Positions 17,221-27,941 of a stretch of DNA of 64,000 bases are shown here, in pieces (positions within the stretch are counted from its first letter, which is position 1; every line of letters starts with the position of its first letter). This DNA is from Actinomycetota bacterium (GTDB taxonomy: Bacteria; Actinomycetota; Thermoleophilia; Gaiellales; F1-60-MAGs149). The translations under genes were made by a program, and so were the position numbers. The stretch is taken from NCBI GenBank assembly GCA_009885805.1, contig VFJZ01000057.1, positions 46,652 to 110,651 of the forward strand, read 5' to 3'. Below the pieces are notes generated by a model. It did not search any database, was not told where the DNA came from, and worked only from the letters and a program-made list of their open reading frames with translations.

Positions 17221-18288
17221 GTGTTCCGTGCGGTCCTGATCGCGTGGGCCGCGACGCGCCTGCTCTACCTCGGCGCGGCGGAGTGGTCGGCCCGTCGGGT
17301 CGCCGCCGGTGACGCGCCGGAGCGCTATCAGGCGGCGCACTTCTGGGACACGCTGGCGGCGTGGGACGGCGCCCGCTATCTCGACGTGGCCACGGTCGGG
17401 TATCCCGCCGAACTCGCTCCTCAGCATGGCTTCTTCCCGTTCCTCCCCGGGCTCCTGGCGGCGCTCGACCGACTCGGACTGCCGCCGGAGGCGGCGGGTC
17501 TCGTGCTCGCCAACGGCGCCGGTCTCGTCGGCATCTGGGCGGCCTATCTGGTCACCAGCCACCTGTTCGGGCCGGTCGTCGCGACCCGCACGGGGATCGC
17601 GCTCGCCTGTTTCCCACTCTCCTACGTCCTGTCGATGCTCTACACGGAGCCCTTCGCGATCGCCGCCGGGTTCGGCGCCGTCGCCCTCGCCCAGCGTGGC
17701 CGGCTCCGGCTGGCGGTGCCGCTCGGAATTGCGGTCGGCCTGTCGCGGTCGACCGGCCTGCTCTTCTGCCTGCCGCTGGCCGGCGTCGCGCTGCGGGCCG
17801 GCGGCCCGCGTCTCGCGCGCGCCGCCGTCGCTCTGGGGCCGCTCGTCGGGTTCGCGCTGTTCGCGGCGTACCTCCAGCTGCGGACGCAGAGCGCGTTCGC
17901 GTTCCAGGAGGCCCAGCGGCGGTTCTGGTTTCGACGCTCCCCCGGCACCGGCGCCGTACGCGCCCTCGTCGACGGCATCTCGCTCGACCGGGACTTCATC
18001 GCCAGCCCGTCGCCCTGGCTCGTACCTGCGTATCTCGGCGCGATCGCCGGCGTCGCCCGGCGTGTTCCGATCGAATGGACGCTGTTCGCTCTCCTGACGA
18101 TAGCGCTGCCACTCGCAACCGGCCGCTACGCCGGCGTCGCCCGCTACGGGCTGCTTGCCCTGCCGGCGTTCTGGGCGCTGGCGTGGCTCGGCGGTCGCTA
18201 TCCGCGGCTCGCGATCGCCTACGTCGTCGCCGCGCCGCTGGTCGGAGCGTTCGAGATCGTCTGGTGGCTGCCCGGGCACACGCCCTGA
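17221..18288 (+). CDS. PIG-V/GT-C like membrane mannosyltransferase
   Basis: WDGARYLDVATVGYP...FFPFLPGL...YTEPFAIAAGFGAVALAQRGRL pattern of GPI mannosyltransferase-like proteins. Confidence 0.7.
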   Translation: MFRAVLIAWAATRLLYLGAAEWSARRVAAGDAPERYQAAHFWDTLAAWDGARYLDVATVGYPAELAPQHGFFPFLPGLLAALDRLGLPPEAAGLVLANGAGLVGIWAAYLVTSHLFGPVVATRTGIALACFPLSYVLSMLYTEPFAIAAGFGAVALAQRGRLRLAVPLGIAVGLSRSTGLLFCLPLAGVALRAGGPRLARAAVALGPLVGFALFAAYLQLRTQSAFAFQEAQRRFWFRRSPGTGAVRALVDGISLDRDFIASPSPWLVPAYLGAIAGVARRVPIEWTLFALLTIALPLATGRYAGVARYGLLALPAFWALAWLGGRYPRLAIAYVVAAPLVGAFEIVWWLPGHTP

Positions 18289-18297
18289 CGGCGGCGA

Positions 18298-19482
18298 TCA
18301 GATCTCGTGGATGGCGATGAACGGCGCCCTGTCACGGAGGGAGAGCGCGACGCGGCCCCCGACCAGCGCGATCATCTCGTTGCCGACGAGATCGCGGCGC
18401 CAGCCGGACGCGAGCGGATGCCCGTCGACGTCGCCGAGGACGACCGCCTCCATGAAGCCGTCGAGGTCGGCGCGCGTCGCCACCAGTTCAGGCGCGATGC
18501 CGGCATCCACGCAGCGCACCTTGAGGAGCGTCCCGGCGAGACCGGCGGCGGCGTCGGCGCGGCGCTGGACGGCGGGCGGAGCCGGCGCGTCGGCGACGAT
18601 CGGCGGCGCCTCCCGGCCGGCTGCGACCGCCGCCAGGATCTGCTCCACGTCCCGCGGCTTCAGCCCCGTCGCGGCGCCGCGGATCGCGGCGAGGGCAGCG
18701 GCGTCGACGGGCGAGCCGCGGGCGATCTCGACCAGCGTCGGGTCCTTCACGAGCCAGCCCGCCGGCAGGTCCCGGCGCCGTGCCTCGCCGTCGCGCCAGG
18801 CGGCGAGTTCGCGGAGGACGGCGAGCTGACGGGGCGACAGCCGGCCGCGGCGCTGCACCTTGCGCCACGCGTCGAGCGGGTCGGCCGACGGGTCGCCGCC
18901 GTCGGGGTAGCGGCGCGCGACCTCGGCCAGCGCCCACTCGAGGCGGCCTGCCTCCCCGAGCCGCCGCACGATCTCGTCCCACAGCGCTTCGAGCCAGCGG
19001 ACGTCGTCGCCCGCGTACTCGAGCTGCGACGCGGACAGCGGCCGGCGTTTCCAGTCGGAGAAGGATTCGTGGTGCCCGGGCCTGATACCGAGCGCGTCGG
19101 TCAGGAGCCGCTCCAGGCCGGCGGAGGCCGTCAGCCCGACGAACCCGGCCGCGACTTGCGTGTCGCGAACCCGTGTCGGTCGAACGCCGTGATGGATACC
19201 GAAGGCCAGGAGGTCGCCCGACGGCGCGTGCATCAGAACCTCCACCGCCGGGTCGGCGACGAGGTCGGCGATCGGCTGGAGCGGCGCTCCTTCGAGCGGG
19301 TCGACGAGCCACACCGCTCCGGCGACCGCGACCTGCACGAGGCAGAGTTGCGGCGCGTAGGTGCGCTCCCAGAGAAACTCCGTATCGATGGCGCAGCGAC
19401 CGGCTGCCCGAGCCGTCGCCGCCAGCTCGTCGACGCCGCGGGCGTCCCTGAGTACGGTGTCCGTCACGCCAGCGGGGGTCAC
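18298..19482 (-). CDS. rnd: ribonuclease D
   Basis: CAIDTEFLWERTYAPQLCLVQVA, HAPSGDLLAFG, YAGDDVRWL, HRDC-like C-terminus. Confidence 0.92.
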   Translation of the reverse strand: MTPAGVTDTVLRDARGVDELAATARAAGRCAIDTEFLWERTYAPQLCLVQVAVAGAVWLVDPLEGAPLQPIADLVADPAVEVLMHAPSGDLLAFGIHHGVRPTRVRDTQVAAGFVGLTASAGLERLLTDALGIRPGHHESFSDWKRRPLSASQLEYAGDDVRWLEALWDEIVRRLGEAGRLEWALAEVARRYPDGGDPSADPLDAWRKVQRRGRLSPRQLAVLRELAAWRDGEARRRDLPAGWLVKDPTLVEIARGSPVDAAALAAIRGAATGLKPRDVEQILAAVAAGREAPPIVADAPAPPAVQRRADAAAGLAGTLLKVRCVDAGIAPELVATRADLDGFMEAVVLGDVDGHPLASGWRRDLVGNEMIALVGGRVALSLRDRAPFIAIHEI

Positions 19483-21311
19483 TCCTCGGAATGTACCGGC
19501 GCGGCGTCGCGCGCGACGAGGGCGGCGTAGCGGCCGCCGAGGCGGATCAGGTCGTCGTGCGTGCCGCGCTCGACGATCCGACCCTGTTCGAGCACCAGGA
19601 TCTCGTCGGCATCCCGCACCGTTGAGAGGCGGTGGGCGATCGTGAGCGTGGTGCGGCCGCGCGCGAGATCGCGGAGTGCGCTCTGGACGAGGTGTTCCGT
19701 GCCGACATCGAGGGCGCTGGTCGCCTCGTCCAGCACCAGGACCGGCGGATCGCGCAGGATCGCGCGGGCGATCGCGATGCGCTGACGCTCGCCGCCGGAG
19801 AAGCGGAAGCCCCGTTCGCCGACGACCGTGTCGTATCCGGCGGGCAGCGCTGCGACGAGGTCGTGGATCTGGGCCGCGCGGGCGGCCGCCTCGACGGTCT
19901 CGTCGTCGGCGCCGGGGCGCGCGAAGCGAATGTTCTCCCGCACGGTGCCGTGGAACAGGTACGTCTCCTGCGACACGACGCCGACCGCCTCGTGGAGCGT
20001 CGCGAACGTGAGGTCGCGGAGGTCATGGCCGTCGAGCAGCACACGGCCGCGATCGGCGTCGTACAGCCGGGCGGCGACGTAGCCGAGGGTCGTCTTGCCG
20101 CTCCCCGTCTCGCCGACGACAGCCACGTGTGCTCCGGGTGAGGCGTGGAACGTGATCTCGTCGAGGGCATCGCGGGCGGCCTCCGGGTAGCGGAGGGAGA
20201 CCGCGTCGAAGCGGAGGTCGCCGCGCAGCGCGGCCCGTTCGATCGAGCGGGCTCCGGGACGCTCCGTGATCTCGACCTCGAGATCGAGGTACTCGAACAC
20301 GCGGTCGAAGAGGGCGAACGACGCCTGCACCTCGGTCTGGATGTTGAGGAGCGACCCGACCGGGAAGAACAGCCGTGTCTGCAGCGTCGTGAACGCGATC
20401 AGCGTGCCGAGCGACACCTCGCCAACGCCGTAGACGAGCGCCCAGCCGGCGGCGCCGTAGACCAGCGCCGGCATCAGCTGGAACGACGACTGCACGGTTG
20501 CCATCACCCAGCGCCCGGCCATCCGCTGGCGCAGCTCGAGGGCCGCGAGCCGCGCCGACTCGTCGCGAAACCGCGCCGCGAGCACATCGCCCTGCCCGTA
20601 GGTCTTCGCGAGCAGGACGCCCGACACTGACAGTGACTCCGTCACCAGTGAACTCATGTCCGCCATCGACCCCTGCTTTTCGGACGCGATCTCGCGCCGC
20701 CGATCGCCGACGCGGCGCGTGAGCAGGACGAACAGCGGCAGGAGCGCGAACGCGGCGAGGGCGAGTCGCCACTCGAGGATGAGCATCGCGCCTGCTGTCG
20801 CGAGCACCGTGGTGACGTTCGAGACGATCGACGTCGCCGTGTTCGTGACGACGCCCTGTACGCCGCCGATGTCGTTTGCGATCCGCGACTGCACGTCGCC
20901 GGTACGGGTGCGCGTGAAGAAGGCCAGGGACAGGCGCTGGAGGTGGTCGAACACGGCCGAGCGGAGGTCGTGCATGACACCCTGCCCGATCCGGTTCGAC
21001 TGCCACGTCTGGGCGACACCGATCACCGCCGAGACGAGGGGGACCGCGATCATGCCGGCGACGAGCCAGTTGAGGAGCGTCAGGTCGAGTGCGCGACCGG
21101 CGACGAGCACGTCGTCGAACAGCGCCTGCAGCAGAAACGGCGGCACCAGGCCGATCAGCGCCGCCAGGCCGATCAGTCCCAGGAGCCAGGTCAGACGCGC
21201 GCGGTACGGTCGGAAGAGTCCGGCGACCCGGCGGGTGTTCGCCCGCCGCACGGCGGGGTCGGCGGTCCGGCGGGCCGGCGGCTCGCCGCGTGATCGCTCC
21301 CGGTAGGACAC
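19479..21311 (-). CDS. ABC transporter, fused permease/ATPase (MsbA/MDR type)
   Basis: Six-TM domain plus GETGSGKTT, FSGGERQRIAIARAI, VLVLDEATSALD. Confidence 0.95.
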   Translation of the reverse strand: MSYRERSRGEPPARRTADPAVRRANTRRVAGLFRPYRARLTWLLGLIGLAALIGLVPPFLLQALFDDVLVAGRALDLTLLNWLVAGMIAVPLVSAVIGVAQTWQSNRIGQGVMHDLRSAVFDHLQRLSLAFFTRTRTGDVQSRIANDIGGVQGVVTNTATSIVSNVTTVLATAGAMLILEWRLALAAFALLPLFVLLTRRVGDRRREIASEKQGSMADMSSLVTESLSVSGVLLAKTYGQGDVLAARFRDESARLAALELRQRMAGRWVMATVQSSFQLMPALVYGAAGWALVYGVGEVSLGTLIAFTTLQTRLFFPVGSLLNIQTEVQASFALFDRVFEYLDLEVEITERPGARSIERAALRGDLRFDAVSLRYPEAARDALDEITFHASPGAHVAVVGETGSGKTTLGYVAARLYDADRGRVLLDGHDLRDLTFATLHEAVGVVSQETYLFHGTVRENIRFARPGADDETVEAAARAAQIHDLVAALPAGYDTVVGERGFRFSGGERQRIAIARAILRDPPVLVLDEATSALDVGTEHLVQSALRDLARGRTTLTIAHRLSTVRDADEILVLEQGRIVERGTHDDLIRLGGRYAALVARDAAPVHSEE

Positions 21312-21362
21312 GCGCCCTATGCTGCCCGCATCCCGACGCGAGCGAGCCAGCAGGCGGGAGGT

Positions 21363-22937
21363 TCAGGCGGCGATGGACGCGCGAGCGGGCGCCCGTCCGA
21401 TGACGCGCAGCAGGGCGTCGACGACCGACGGGTCGAGTTGCCTGCCCGCCTCGGCAGCCAGACGGCGTTCCGCCTCGTCCACGTCGAGCGCCTCCCGGTA
21501 GGGCCGTCGCGACGTCATCGCGTCCCACGTGTCGCACGCGAACACGATCCGCGAGAGCAGCGGGATGCCCTCCCGCGTCAGTCCGTCTGGATAGCCGGTA
21601 CCGTCCCAGCGTTCGTGGGCACTGCGGACGCCGGCCGCGGCCGAGCCGAGGAACGGGACCCCGCGAAGGATGCGCTCGCCGACGATCGTGTGCTCGCGGA
21701 CGTACACCCACTCGTCCTCGGTGAGGGCCCCGGGCTTGGACAGGATCGCGTCGGGGATCGCGATCTTGCCGACGTCATGGAGCACGGCGGTGAACTCGAG
21801 GTCGCGCAGCTCGTCGGCCGTCAGGCCGAGCTCTCGGCCGACCGTGACGGCCAGGCGCGCCGTCGCGCTCGCGTGCTCGTGGGTGTCGTGGTCCTTCGCC
21901 TCGAGAGCATTGGCGAGCGCGGTCACCGTCGACATGTACGCCGTCTCGATCTGTGTGCGCAGCCGCTCACGCCGGAGCACGCCGGCGGCGTTGCCAGCCA
22001 GGGTTTCGAGGGTCCCGAAGATCGCCGGGTCCGGCGCTGCGCCGCGGAGGATCACGAGGAGCGCCCCGAACACCTCCGTGCCGTCGGCGATCGGCTGGAC
22101 GACGGCAAGCCGACCACGGAACGCCGCCGGCCGCTCGGGTTGCAGACCAAGGCGCGCGAGGAGCGTCAGCGTGTCGACGAACAGCAGCGGTCGGCCGCGG
22201 CCGAGCCCGGCGGGGAGGGCGCGGACGCCCTCGACGGGGTCATCGCGCAGCACCTCGCCGGCGAGCCCGACGATCCGCGCCGACGGGCCGTCGATCAGGA
22301 CGACAGCGCCGCACTCGGCGTCGGCGGCCCGACGCGCGCCCGCGGCGGTGTGCTCCATGGCGCCGACCAGGTCGGGCGCAGCGGCCGAAGCGGCGGCGGC
22401 ACGCGCCAGCACCTGCTCGCGTTGCAGCGCCTGGTGGTGCGCGCGGCGCGTGTCGTGGGCGACGAGGACCAGGGCCATCGTCAGGCCGGCCTGGGTAAGC
22501 TCGGTTTCGGCGTCGGCGCGGAACGGCCCGGTGCGGCGAAATGCGATCAGCGTCCCCAGCAACCGATCACCGCACGCGATCGGGGCCGCCAGAACGCCGG
22601 TCACGCCCTGGGCGCGGAGATGGGGATCCGAGAGATCGTGCGAGGCGTAGTCGTCGATGCGGAGCGGTGCCCCGGCGAGCATTGCCGCCTCCACGAGCGC
22701 GTCGACGGCGATCGGTAGGTCGCTGGAGTACGCCTGGCGCGGCTCGACCCCGTCGGCGTGGCGCAAGACGAGATCGTGGAGATGACGGCGGCGGACGCAG
22801 AGCCAGACGCCGTCGGCCTCGACCAGCGTGCGGGTCGCGGCGGTCGCCGGTGGCGCCAGCTGCTCGAACGCTCCGGGCGCGTCGACCAGGGCTGCGATGC
22901 TGGTCAGGGCGGCCTGGAGCGCGGGTGGGGCCGACAT
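21363..22937 (-). CDS. GAF-domain HD-GYP c-di-GMP phosphodiesterase-like protein
   Basis: LHDVGKIAIPDAIL...HTIVGERIL...AHERWDGTGYPDGL; two GAF-like N-terminal regions. Confidence 0.9.
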   Translation of the reverse strand: MSAPPALQAALTSIAALVDAPGAFEQLAPPATAATRTLVEADGVWLCVRRRHLHDLVLRHADGVEPRQAYSSDLPIAVDALVEAAMLAGAPLRIDDYASHDLSDPHLRAQGVTGVLAAPIACGDRLLGTLIAFRRTGPFRADAETELTQAGLTMALVLVAHDTRRAHHQALQREQVLARAAAASAAAPDLVGAMEHTAAGARRAADAECGAVVLIDGPSARIVGLAGEVLRDDPVEGVRALPAGLGRGRPLLFVDTLTLLARLGLQPERPAAFRGRLAVVQPIADGTEVFGALLVILRGAAPDPAIFGTLETLAGNAAGVLRRERLRTQIETAYMSTVTALANALEAKDHDTHEHASATARLAVTVGRELGLTADELRDLEFTAVLHDVGKIAIPDAILSKPGALTEDEWVYVREHTIVGERILRGVPFLGSAAAGVRSAHERWDGTGYPDGLTREGIPLLSRIVFACDTWDAMTSRRPYREALDVDEAERRLAAEAGRQLDPSVVDALLRVIGRAPARASIAA

Positions 22938-22999
22938 CTATCCGTTATCGCCCATTTGGGTGTACTGCTTGAGGGCGCAAAGTATGCTCCGTCGCTGAG

Positions 23000-24076
23000 A
23001 TGGGCGTCCCGTTGATGGATCTCCAGGGGCAGTGGACGGCGCTGCTCCCGGCAGCGCGCGCGGCGCTCCTCGACGTGGTCGATTCCGGTCGGTTCATCCT
23101 CGGCCCGCAGGTCGCCGCGTTCGAGCAAGAGGCCGCCGCCGCGCTTGGCGTAGCGCACGCGGTCGGCGTGGCGAACGGCACCGAAGCGCTCGTCCTCGCG
23201 CTCCGGGCCGTCGGCGTCGTTCCGGGCGACGAGGTGATCTGCCCGGCCTTCACCTTCTACGCGACTGCCGAGGCGATCGCAGCCGTCGGTGCCACGCCGG
23301 TCTTCGCCGACATCCGCGTGGGCGACTACTGCCTCGACCCGGCGGCCGTCGAGGCCGCGGTGACGTCGCGCACTCGCGCCGTGGTCCCCGTCCACCTCTT
23401 CGGCCACCCGGCCGACATCTCCGCGCTGCGAGCAGTCTGCGACCGCCATGGCCTGGCGCTCGTCGAGGACGCGGCGCAGGCCTTCGGTGCGGCTGGCGTG
23501 GCGTTGCGCGGCGACGTCTCAACGTACTCCTTCTTTCCCACGAAGAACCTCGCGACGTTCGGTGACGGTGGGCTGATCGTCACGTCGCGCGAGGACGTCG
23601 CCGAGACGTCCCGCACCCTGCGTTTCCACGGCTCGCGTGACAAGCAGACGTTCACGCAGGTCGGCTACAACTCCCGTCTTGACGAGTTGCACGCTGCCGT
23701 GCTGCGTGTCTTCCTGCCGGCGGTGGCGGGGTGGAACACGGCGCGGACGGCGGCGGCGGAGCGCTACCGCGCTCTGGGACTCGGCGAGGTCGTCGGGCTG
23801 CCGCCGGACGGCGGCGTCTACCACCTGTACGTCGTCCGCACCTCGAGCCGCGCCGCCGTCGCGGACGCGTGCCGGGCGGCCGGTGTGGCGACCGGCGTCT
23901 ACTACGCGACGCCGCTGCACCGCCAGCCCGTGTTCGCCCGGCTCCCGCCGCGTGATCTCCCCGTCACGGACGCCGCCGCCGACCAGTGCCTTGCGCTACC
24001 GATGTTCCCCACCATCAGCGAGGCGCAGCAGGTCGCCGTCGTCGCGGCGGTGACCGGCGTGCTCGCGCCAGCGTGA
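23000..24076 (+). CDS. DegT/DnrJ/EryC1/StrS family aminotransferase
   Basis: VPLMDLQGQW, GVANGTEALVLALRA, VEDAAQAFGA, SFFPTKNLATFGDGG. Confidence 0.94.
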   Translation: MGVPLMDLQGQWTALLPAARAALLDVVDSGRFILGPQVAAFEQEAAAALGVAHAVGVANGTEALVLALRAVGVVPGDEVICPAFTFYATAEAIAAVGATPVFADIRVGDYCLDPAAVEAAVTSRTRAVVPVHLFGHPADISALRAVCDRHGLALVEDAAQAFGAAGVALRGDVSTYSFFPTKNLATFGDGGLIVTSREDVAETSRTLRFHGSRDKQTFTQVGYNSRLDELHAAVLRVFLPAVAGWNTARTAAAERYRALGLGEVVGLPPDGGVYHLYVVRTSSRAAVADACRAAGVATGVYYATPLHRQPVFARLPPRDLPVTDAAADQCLALPMFPTISEAQQVAVVAAVTGVLAPA

Positions 24077-25083
24077 AGGTCTGGGTCGATCTTACGAACG
24101 CCCCGCACGCCGTGGTGCTGGCGCCACTGGTGCGCGCGCTCGAGGCCAGGGGCGATGTCGTGGAGGTCACGGCCCGCGACTACGGCCAGACGGTCGCGAT
24201 CGCCCGGCTGCAGGGTCTCGACCCCGTCGTCGTCGGCCGGCACGGTGGCCGCGGCCGGAGTGGCAAGGCGCTGGCAGCCCTCGATCGGGTTCGCGCGCTG
24301 CGCATCTGGGCGCGCGCTCACCGGTTCGACGCTGCCCTGGCACACGGGTCGACTGACCAACCCCTCGTGGCCCGACTGCTCGGCGTACCCGCGACGACCA
24401 TGTTCGATTACGAGTACGCCGTCCTCCAGCACTCGGTCAACTGCCGACTGGCACGGCGGACGCTCGTGCCGGACGCGATCCCGCCGGACCGCCTCGCCCG
24501 GTACGGCGCCGTCGGCCGCCGGCTCGTGCGGTACCCCGGCCTCAAGGAGGAGTACGCGATGGCCTCCTTCGAGCCGGACGCGACCGTCGCCGCTTCCTTC
24601 AGAGGCTCGAACGACATCCTCGCAGTTCTCCGCCCAGCACCGGAGCTAGCCCTCTATCACCGCATCGAGAACACCCTCTGGGATGATGTCCTGGAGCGGC
24701 TGGTCGCCGACGAGCGGGTCGTGGTCGTGGTCCTGCCCCGGACCGTCGAACAGGCGGAACGCGTACGTGGCCTCGGCTTGGCGCGGGTGGTCGTCCCGGC
24801 GGAAGCGATCGACGGCCAGAGCCTCGTGGCCGGCGCCGACCTCGTGATCTCCGCCGGCGGCACGATGAATCGCGAGGCCGTGGTTCTCGGCACACCGGTG
24901 TACACGACCTTCGCGGGCCGTCTCGGTGGTGTGGACGACAGGCTCATCCGCGAAGGAAGGCTCCGGCGCCTGCAACGTGCCGCCGACATCTCGATCGAAC
25001 CACGGCCGGCAGTGGCGGCCACGAGGATCCGCCGCGACCCGGTCGAGCTGCTACGCCTGGCTCTCGACCCCGACGTCCTATAA
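24073..25083 (+). CDS. DUF354 family protein
   Basis: VKVWVDLTNAPHAVVLAPLVRALEARGDVVEVTARDYGQT, MFDYEYA, YPGLKEEYA. Confidence 0.88.
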   Translation: MKVWVDLTNAPHAVVLAPLVRALEARGDVVEVTARDYGQTVAIARLQGLDPVVVGRHGGRGRSGKALAALDRVRALRIWARAHRFDAALAHGSTDQPLVARLLGVPATTMFDYEYAVLQHSVNCRLARRTLVPDAIPPDRLARYGAVGRRLVRYPGLKEEYAMASFEPDATVAASFRGSNDILAVLRPAPELALYHRIENTLWDDVLERLVADERVVVVVLPRTVEQAERVRGLGLARVVVPAEAIDGQSLVAGADLVISAGGTMNREAVVLGTPVYTTFAGRLGGVDDRLIREGRLRRLQRAADISIEPRPAVAATRIRRDPVELLRLALDPDVL

Positions 25084-25094
25084 TCGGGCCTTAT

Positions 25095-26948
25095 ATGCGC
25101 CTGCTCCCGAGGCACCGGCTCGGCATCGTCGTGATCGATGCGGTGCTTCTGATCGTCGCCTGGTACGCGGCCTTCTATCTCCGTTTCGATCAGGTCACCC
25201 CCTACTGGGAGCGCCTCCGCGACGCCGGCTGGTGGCGGTTCGTCGCCGTCCAGGTTGTCGTGCTGGTTCTGATGCGGGTCTACCAGCGGTGGTGGAAGCG
25301 CACGTCGCTGGGCGACGTGCTGTCGCTCGCGAGGGCGCTGGCGGTGGCCGAGGTTGCTGCCTACGCCTCGATGTGGCTCCTGCCGCCGATCGCCCGCAGC
25401 GGTAACGATCCCCTACCGCGCGGCGTCGTGGCGCTCGACCTGGTCCTGGCCGGGCTCCTGCTGGTCGCGGCGCGTGCCGTCTCCCGCATCGTCTTCGAAC
25501 GATCCGGGCCCTTCGCGACGGGTCGCCAGGTGCTCGTCATCGGCGCCGGTGACGCGGGCGACCTGATCGTGAAGGAGATGAAGAAGCCTCGTTCCGGCTA
25601 CGCCCCGATCGACATCCTCGATGACGACCCGGCGAAGCGGGGGCTGCGGCTCCACGGCGTGAAGGTGGTCGGCCCGATCGATCTGCTCGATGATCTCCTC
25701 GGTCGGACACGCCTCGACGAGGTGGTGATCGCCATGCCCGCCGCGCCGGGAGCGCGGCGCCAGCTCGTCGTCGATACGTGCCGGCGGCACGGCGTCCCGG
25801 TGCGGACGCTGCCTGGGCCGGAGGAACTGCTCGGTGCCGACTCGCTCGTGACGCGTCTGCGCGACGTTCGCGTCGAGGATCTGCTCGGCCGGCCGCCGGT
25901 CCGTCTCGACCCGGCCGAGATCGGCGGGTACCTCGCGGGGCGCACGGTTCTCATCACCGGCGCGGGCGGATCGATCGGCTCGGAGCTCGCCCGTCAGATC
26001 GCCCGCCTCGCTCCCGCCCGTCTCGTGCTCGTCGACAACGGCGAGACCAGCCTGTTCACGATCGATCGCGAACTCGCGGACCAGGGCCTCGGCGGCGTCG
26101 CCGCCGTGCTCGCCGACGTGCGTGACGTGGCGCGGATGCGTCTGCTGCTCGCTGCGGAGCGACCTGGCGTGCTGTTTCACGCCGCTGCCTACAAGCACGT
26201 GCCCGTCACCGAGCGCAACCCGGTCGAGGCCGTGCGGAACAACACCCTCGCGACCCGCGATCTGGCGATGCTCGCCCGCGACGCTGGCGTCGAGCGCTTC
26301 GTCCTGATCTCGACCGACAAGGCCGTCAACCCGCAGACGGTCCTGGGTGCCTCCAAGGCGGTCTGCGAATGGGTCGTCGAGGCCGCGGCGCAGGAGGCGT
26401 CGGCGACGCGGTTCATCGCCGTCCGTTTCGGGAACGTGCTCGCGTCGTCGGGGTCGGTGATCCCGATCTTCCGCGAGCAGATCGCCGCTGGCGGCCCCGT
26501 CACCGTCACGGACCCGGCGATGACCCGTTACTTCATGACGATCCCGGAAGCCGCCCAGCTCGTGATCGAAGCGGGCGGCGTCGGCGACTCTGGCGAGATC
26601 TTCGTACTCGACATGGGCGATCCCGTCTCGATCATGGCGCTGGCGGAGGACATGGTCCGCCTGTCGGGCAAGCAGGTCGAGATCCGGGTCACCGGGATCC
26701 GTCCGGGCGAGAAGCTGACCGAAGAGCTGTTCGAGCGCGACGAGGTCGTCGAGCCGACTCGCCACGCGAAGCTCCGCGTCGCGCGGCGACCGCCGATCGA
26801 TGCCGCCTGGCTATCCGAGCGTCTCGCTCGGCTCGAGGCGCTCGTGTTGACGGGAGACGCTGAGGCCGTCGCGGCGTCGCTGATCGAGACGGTCCGCTCG
26901 CCGGTGCGGGCGAATCCGGAACGTGACCCGTCCGTGGTCGGCGGTTGA
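25095..26948 (+). CDS. CapD/PglF-like nucleoside-diphosphate sugar epimerase/dehydratase with N-terminal TM domain
   Basis: TM region, GAGDAGDLIVKEM, GAGGSIGSELARQIA, HAAAYKHVPVTERNP, STDKAVNPQTVLGASK. Confidence 0.94.
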   Translation: MRLLPRHRLGIVVIDAVLLIVAWYAAFYLRFDQVTPYWERLRDAGWWRFVAVQVVVLVLMRVYQRWWKRTSLGDVLSLARALAVAEVAAYASMWLLPPIARSGNDPLPRGVVALDLVLAGLLLVAARAVSRIVFERSGPFATGRQVLVIGAGDAGDLIVKEMKKPRSGYAPIDILDDDPAKRGLRLHGVKVVGPIDLLDDLLGRTRLDEVVIAMPAAPGARRQLVVDTCRRHGVPVRTLPGPEELLGADSLVTRLRDVRVEDLLGRPPVRLDPAEIGGYLAGRTVLITGAGGSIGSELARQIARLAPARLVLVDNGETSLFTIDRELADQGLGGVAAVLADVRDVARMRLLLAAERPGVLFHAAAYKHVPVTERNPVEAVRNNTLATRDLAMLARDAGVERFVLISTDKAVNPQTVLGASKAVCEWVVEAAAQEASATRFIAVRFGNVLASSGSVIPIFREQIAAGGPVTVTDPAMTRYFMTIPEAAQLVIEAGGVGDSGEIFVLDMGDPVSIMALAEDMVRLSGKQVEIRVTGIRPGEKLTEELFERDEVVEPTRHAKLRVARRPPIDAAWLSERLARLEALVLTGDAEAVAASLIETVRSPVRANPERDPSVVGG

Positions 26949-27898
26949 TGGACACGCGGCAGCTCGCCGTGCTCGTCGCGGTCGTCGACCGCTCGTCCTT
27001 CTCCGTCGCGGCCGACCAGCTCGGCGTGACGCAGCCGGCCGTTTCGCTCGCGATCCAGGCCCTCGAAAAGCGCCTCGGCGCGAGGCTGCTCGACCGCTCT
27101 GGCCGGACCGTCCGGCCCACCGAGGCCGGACGCACGGCCTACCGTCACGCCCAGCGTGTCCTCGCCGCGGAGGGGGACATGCTGCGCGCGCTCGACGACG
27201 AGGACGGCGCCGTCGGCGGGCCGCTGGTCGTCGGCGCGTCGTCCGGACCCGGTGAGCGACTGCTGCCGGTGCTGCTCGGCGCCTTCCGGGCCGAGCACCC
27301 GGAGGTGCAGGTGTCGTTGCGGGTCGACGACTCGGGTTCGATCGTCGAACTCGTTGCAGACCGCCAGGTCGAGCTCGGCGTCGTCGGTGCCGAGCGTCCG
27401 CAGCGGTCGCTCCTGTTCGAGCCGTTCCTGCGCGACGAGATCCTGCTCTGCCTGCCGCCGGGTCACCCGGCAGCAGGCCGGACGCTGAGCCTCGAGGAGC
27501 TGCGTGCGCTGCCGCTCGTGGTGCAGCAGGAGGGCTCGGGTGTCCGCGCTTTCGTCGAACGCGAGCTGCGCCTCCTCGGCGTCCGCCCGCGCGATCTGAA
27601 CGTCCTCGCCGAGCTCGGCCTGACGGAGTCGACCAAGGCTGCGGTCGAGGGTGGGCTCGGCGCGTGCTTCGCCAGCGCGGTGTCGGTCGAGCGCGAGCTA
27701 GGCGACGGTCGGCTCGTCACGGCGTCGGTGCGCGGGCTCCGCACGGCGCGTCTGCTCTACACCGTCCGCCTCGTCAATCGTCCGGCGAGTCGCGTCCTGC
27801 GGGCGTTCCTCGCGTTCGCAGCCGACCGGTTGGGCGAGCGCTCGCCGGTCAGCGGGGAAGCCTCGGCCGGCCTCGTCCGCGGCGGTCGCGTCGGATGA
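26948..27898 (+). CDS. LysR family transcriptional regulator
   Basis: MDTRQLAVLVAVVDRSSFSVAADQLGVTQPAVSLAIQALEKRLGARLLDR. Confidence 0.95.
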   Translation: MDTRQLAVLVAVVDRSSFSVAADQLGVTQPAVSLAIQALEKRLGARLLDRSGRTVRPTEAGRTAYRHAQRVLAAEGDMLRALDDEDGAVGGPLVVGASSGPGERLLPVLLGAFRAEHPEVQVSLRVDDSGSIVELVADRQVELGVVGAERPQRSLLFEPFLRDEILLCLPPGHPAAGRTLSLEELRALPLVVQQEGSGVRAFVERELRLLGVRPRDLNVLAELGLTESTKAAVEGGLGACFASAVSVERELGDGRLVTASVRGLRTARLLYTVRLVNRPASRVLRAFLAFAADRLGERSPVSGEASAGLVRGGRVG

Positions 27899-27941
27899 TT
27901 CCCCTCATCCGGCGATGGGCACGTGCCGATGACTTCTGCGA

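Noticed and set aside
17640-17999. Basic 119-aa minus ORF inside the PIG-V-like gene
   Set aside because: Shadow ORF with no coupling, RBS or recognisable family.
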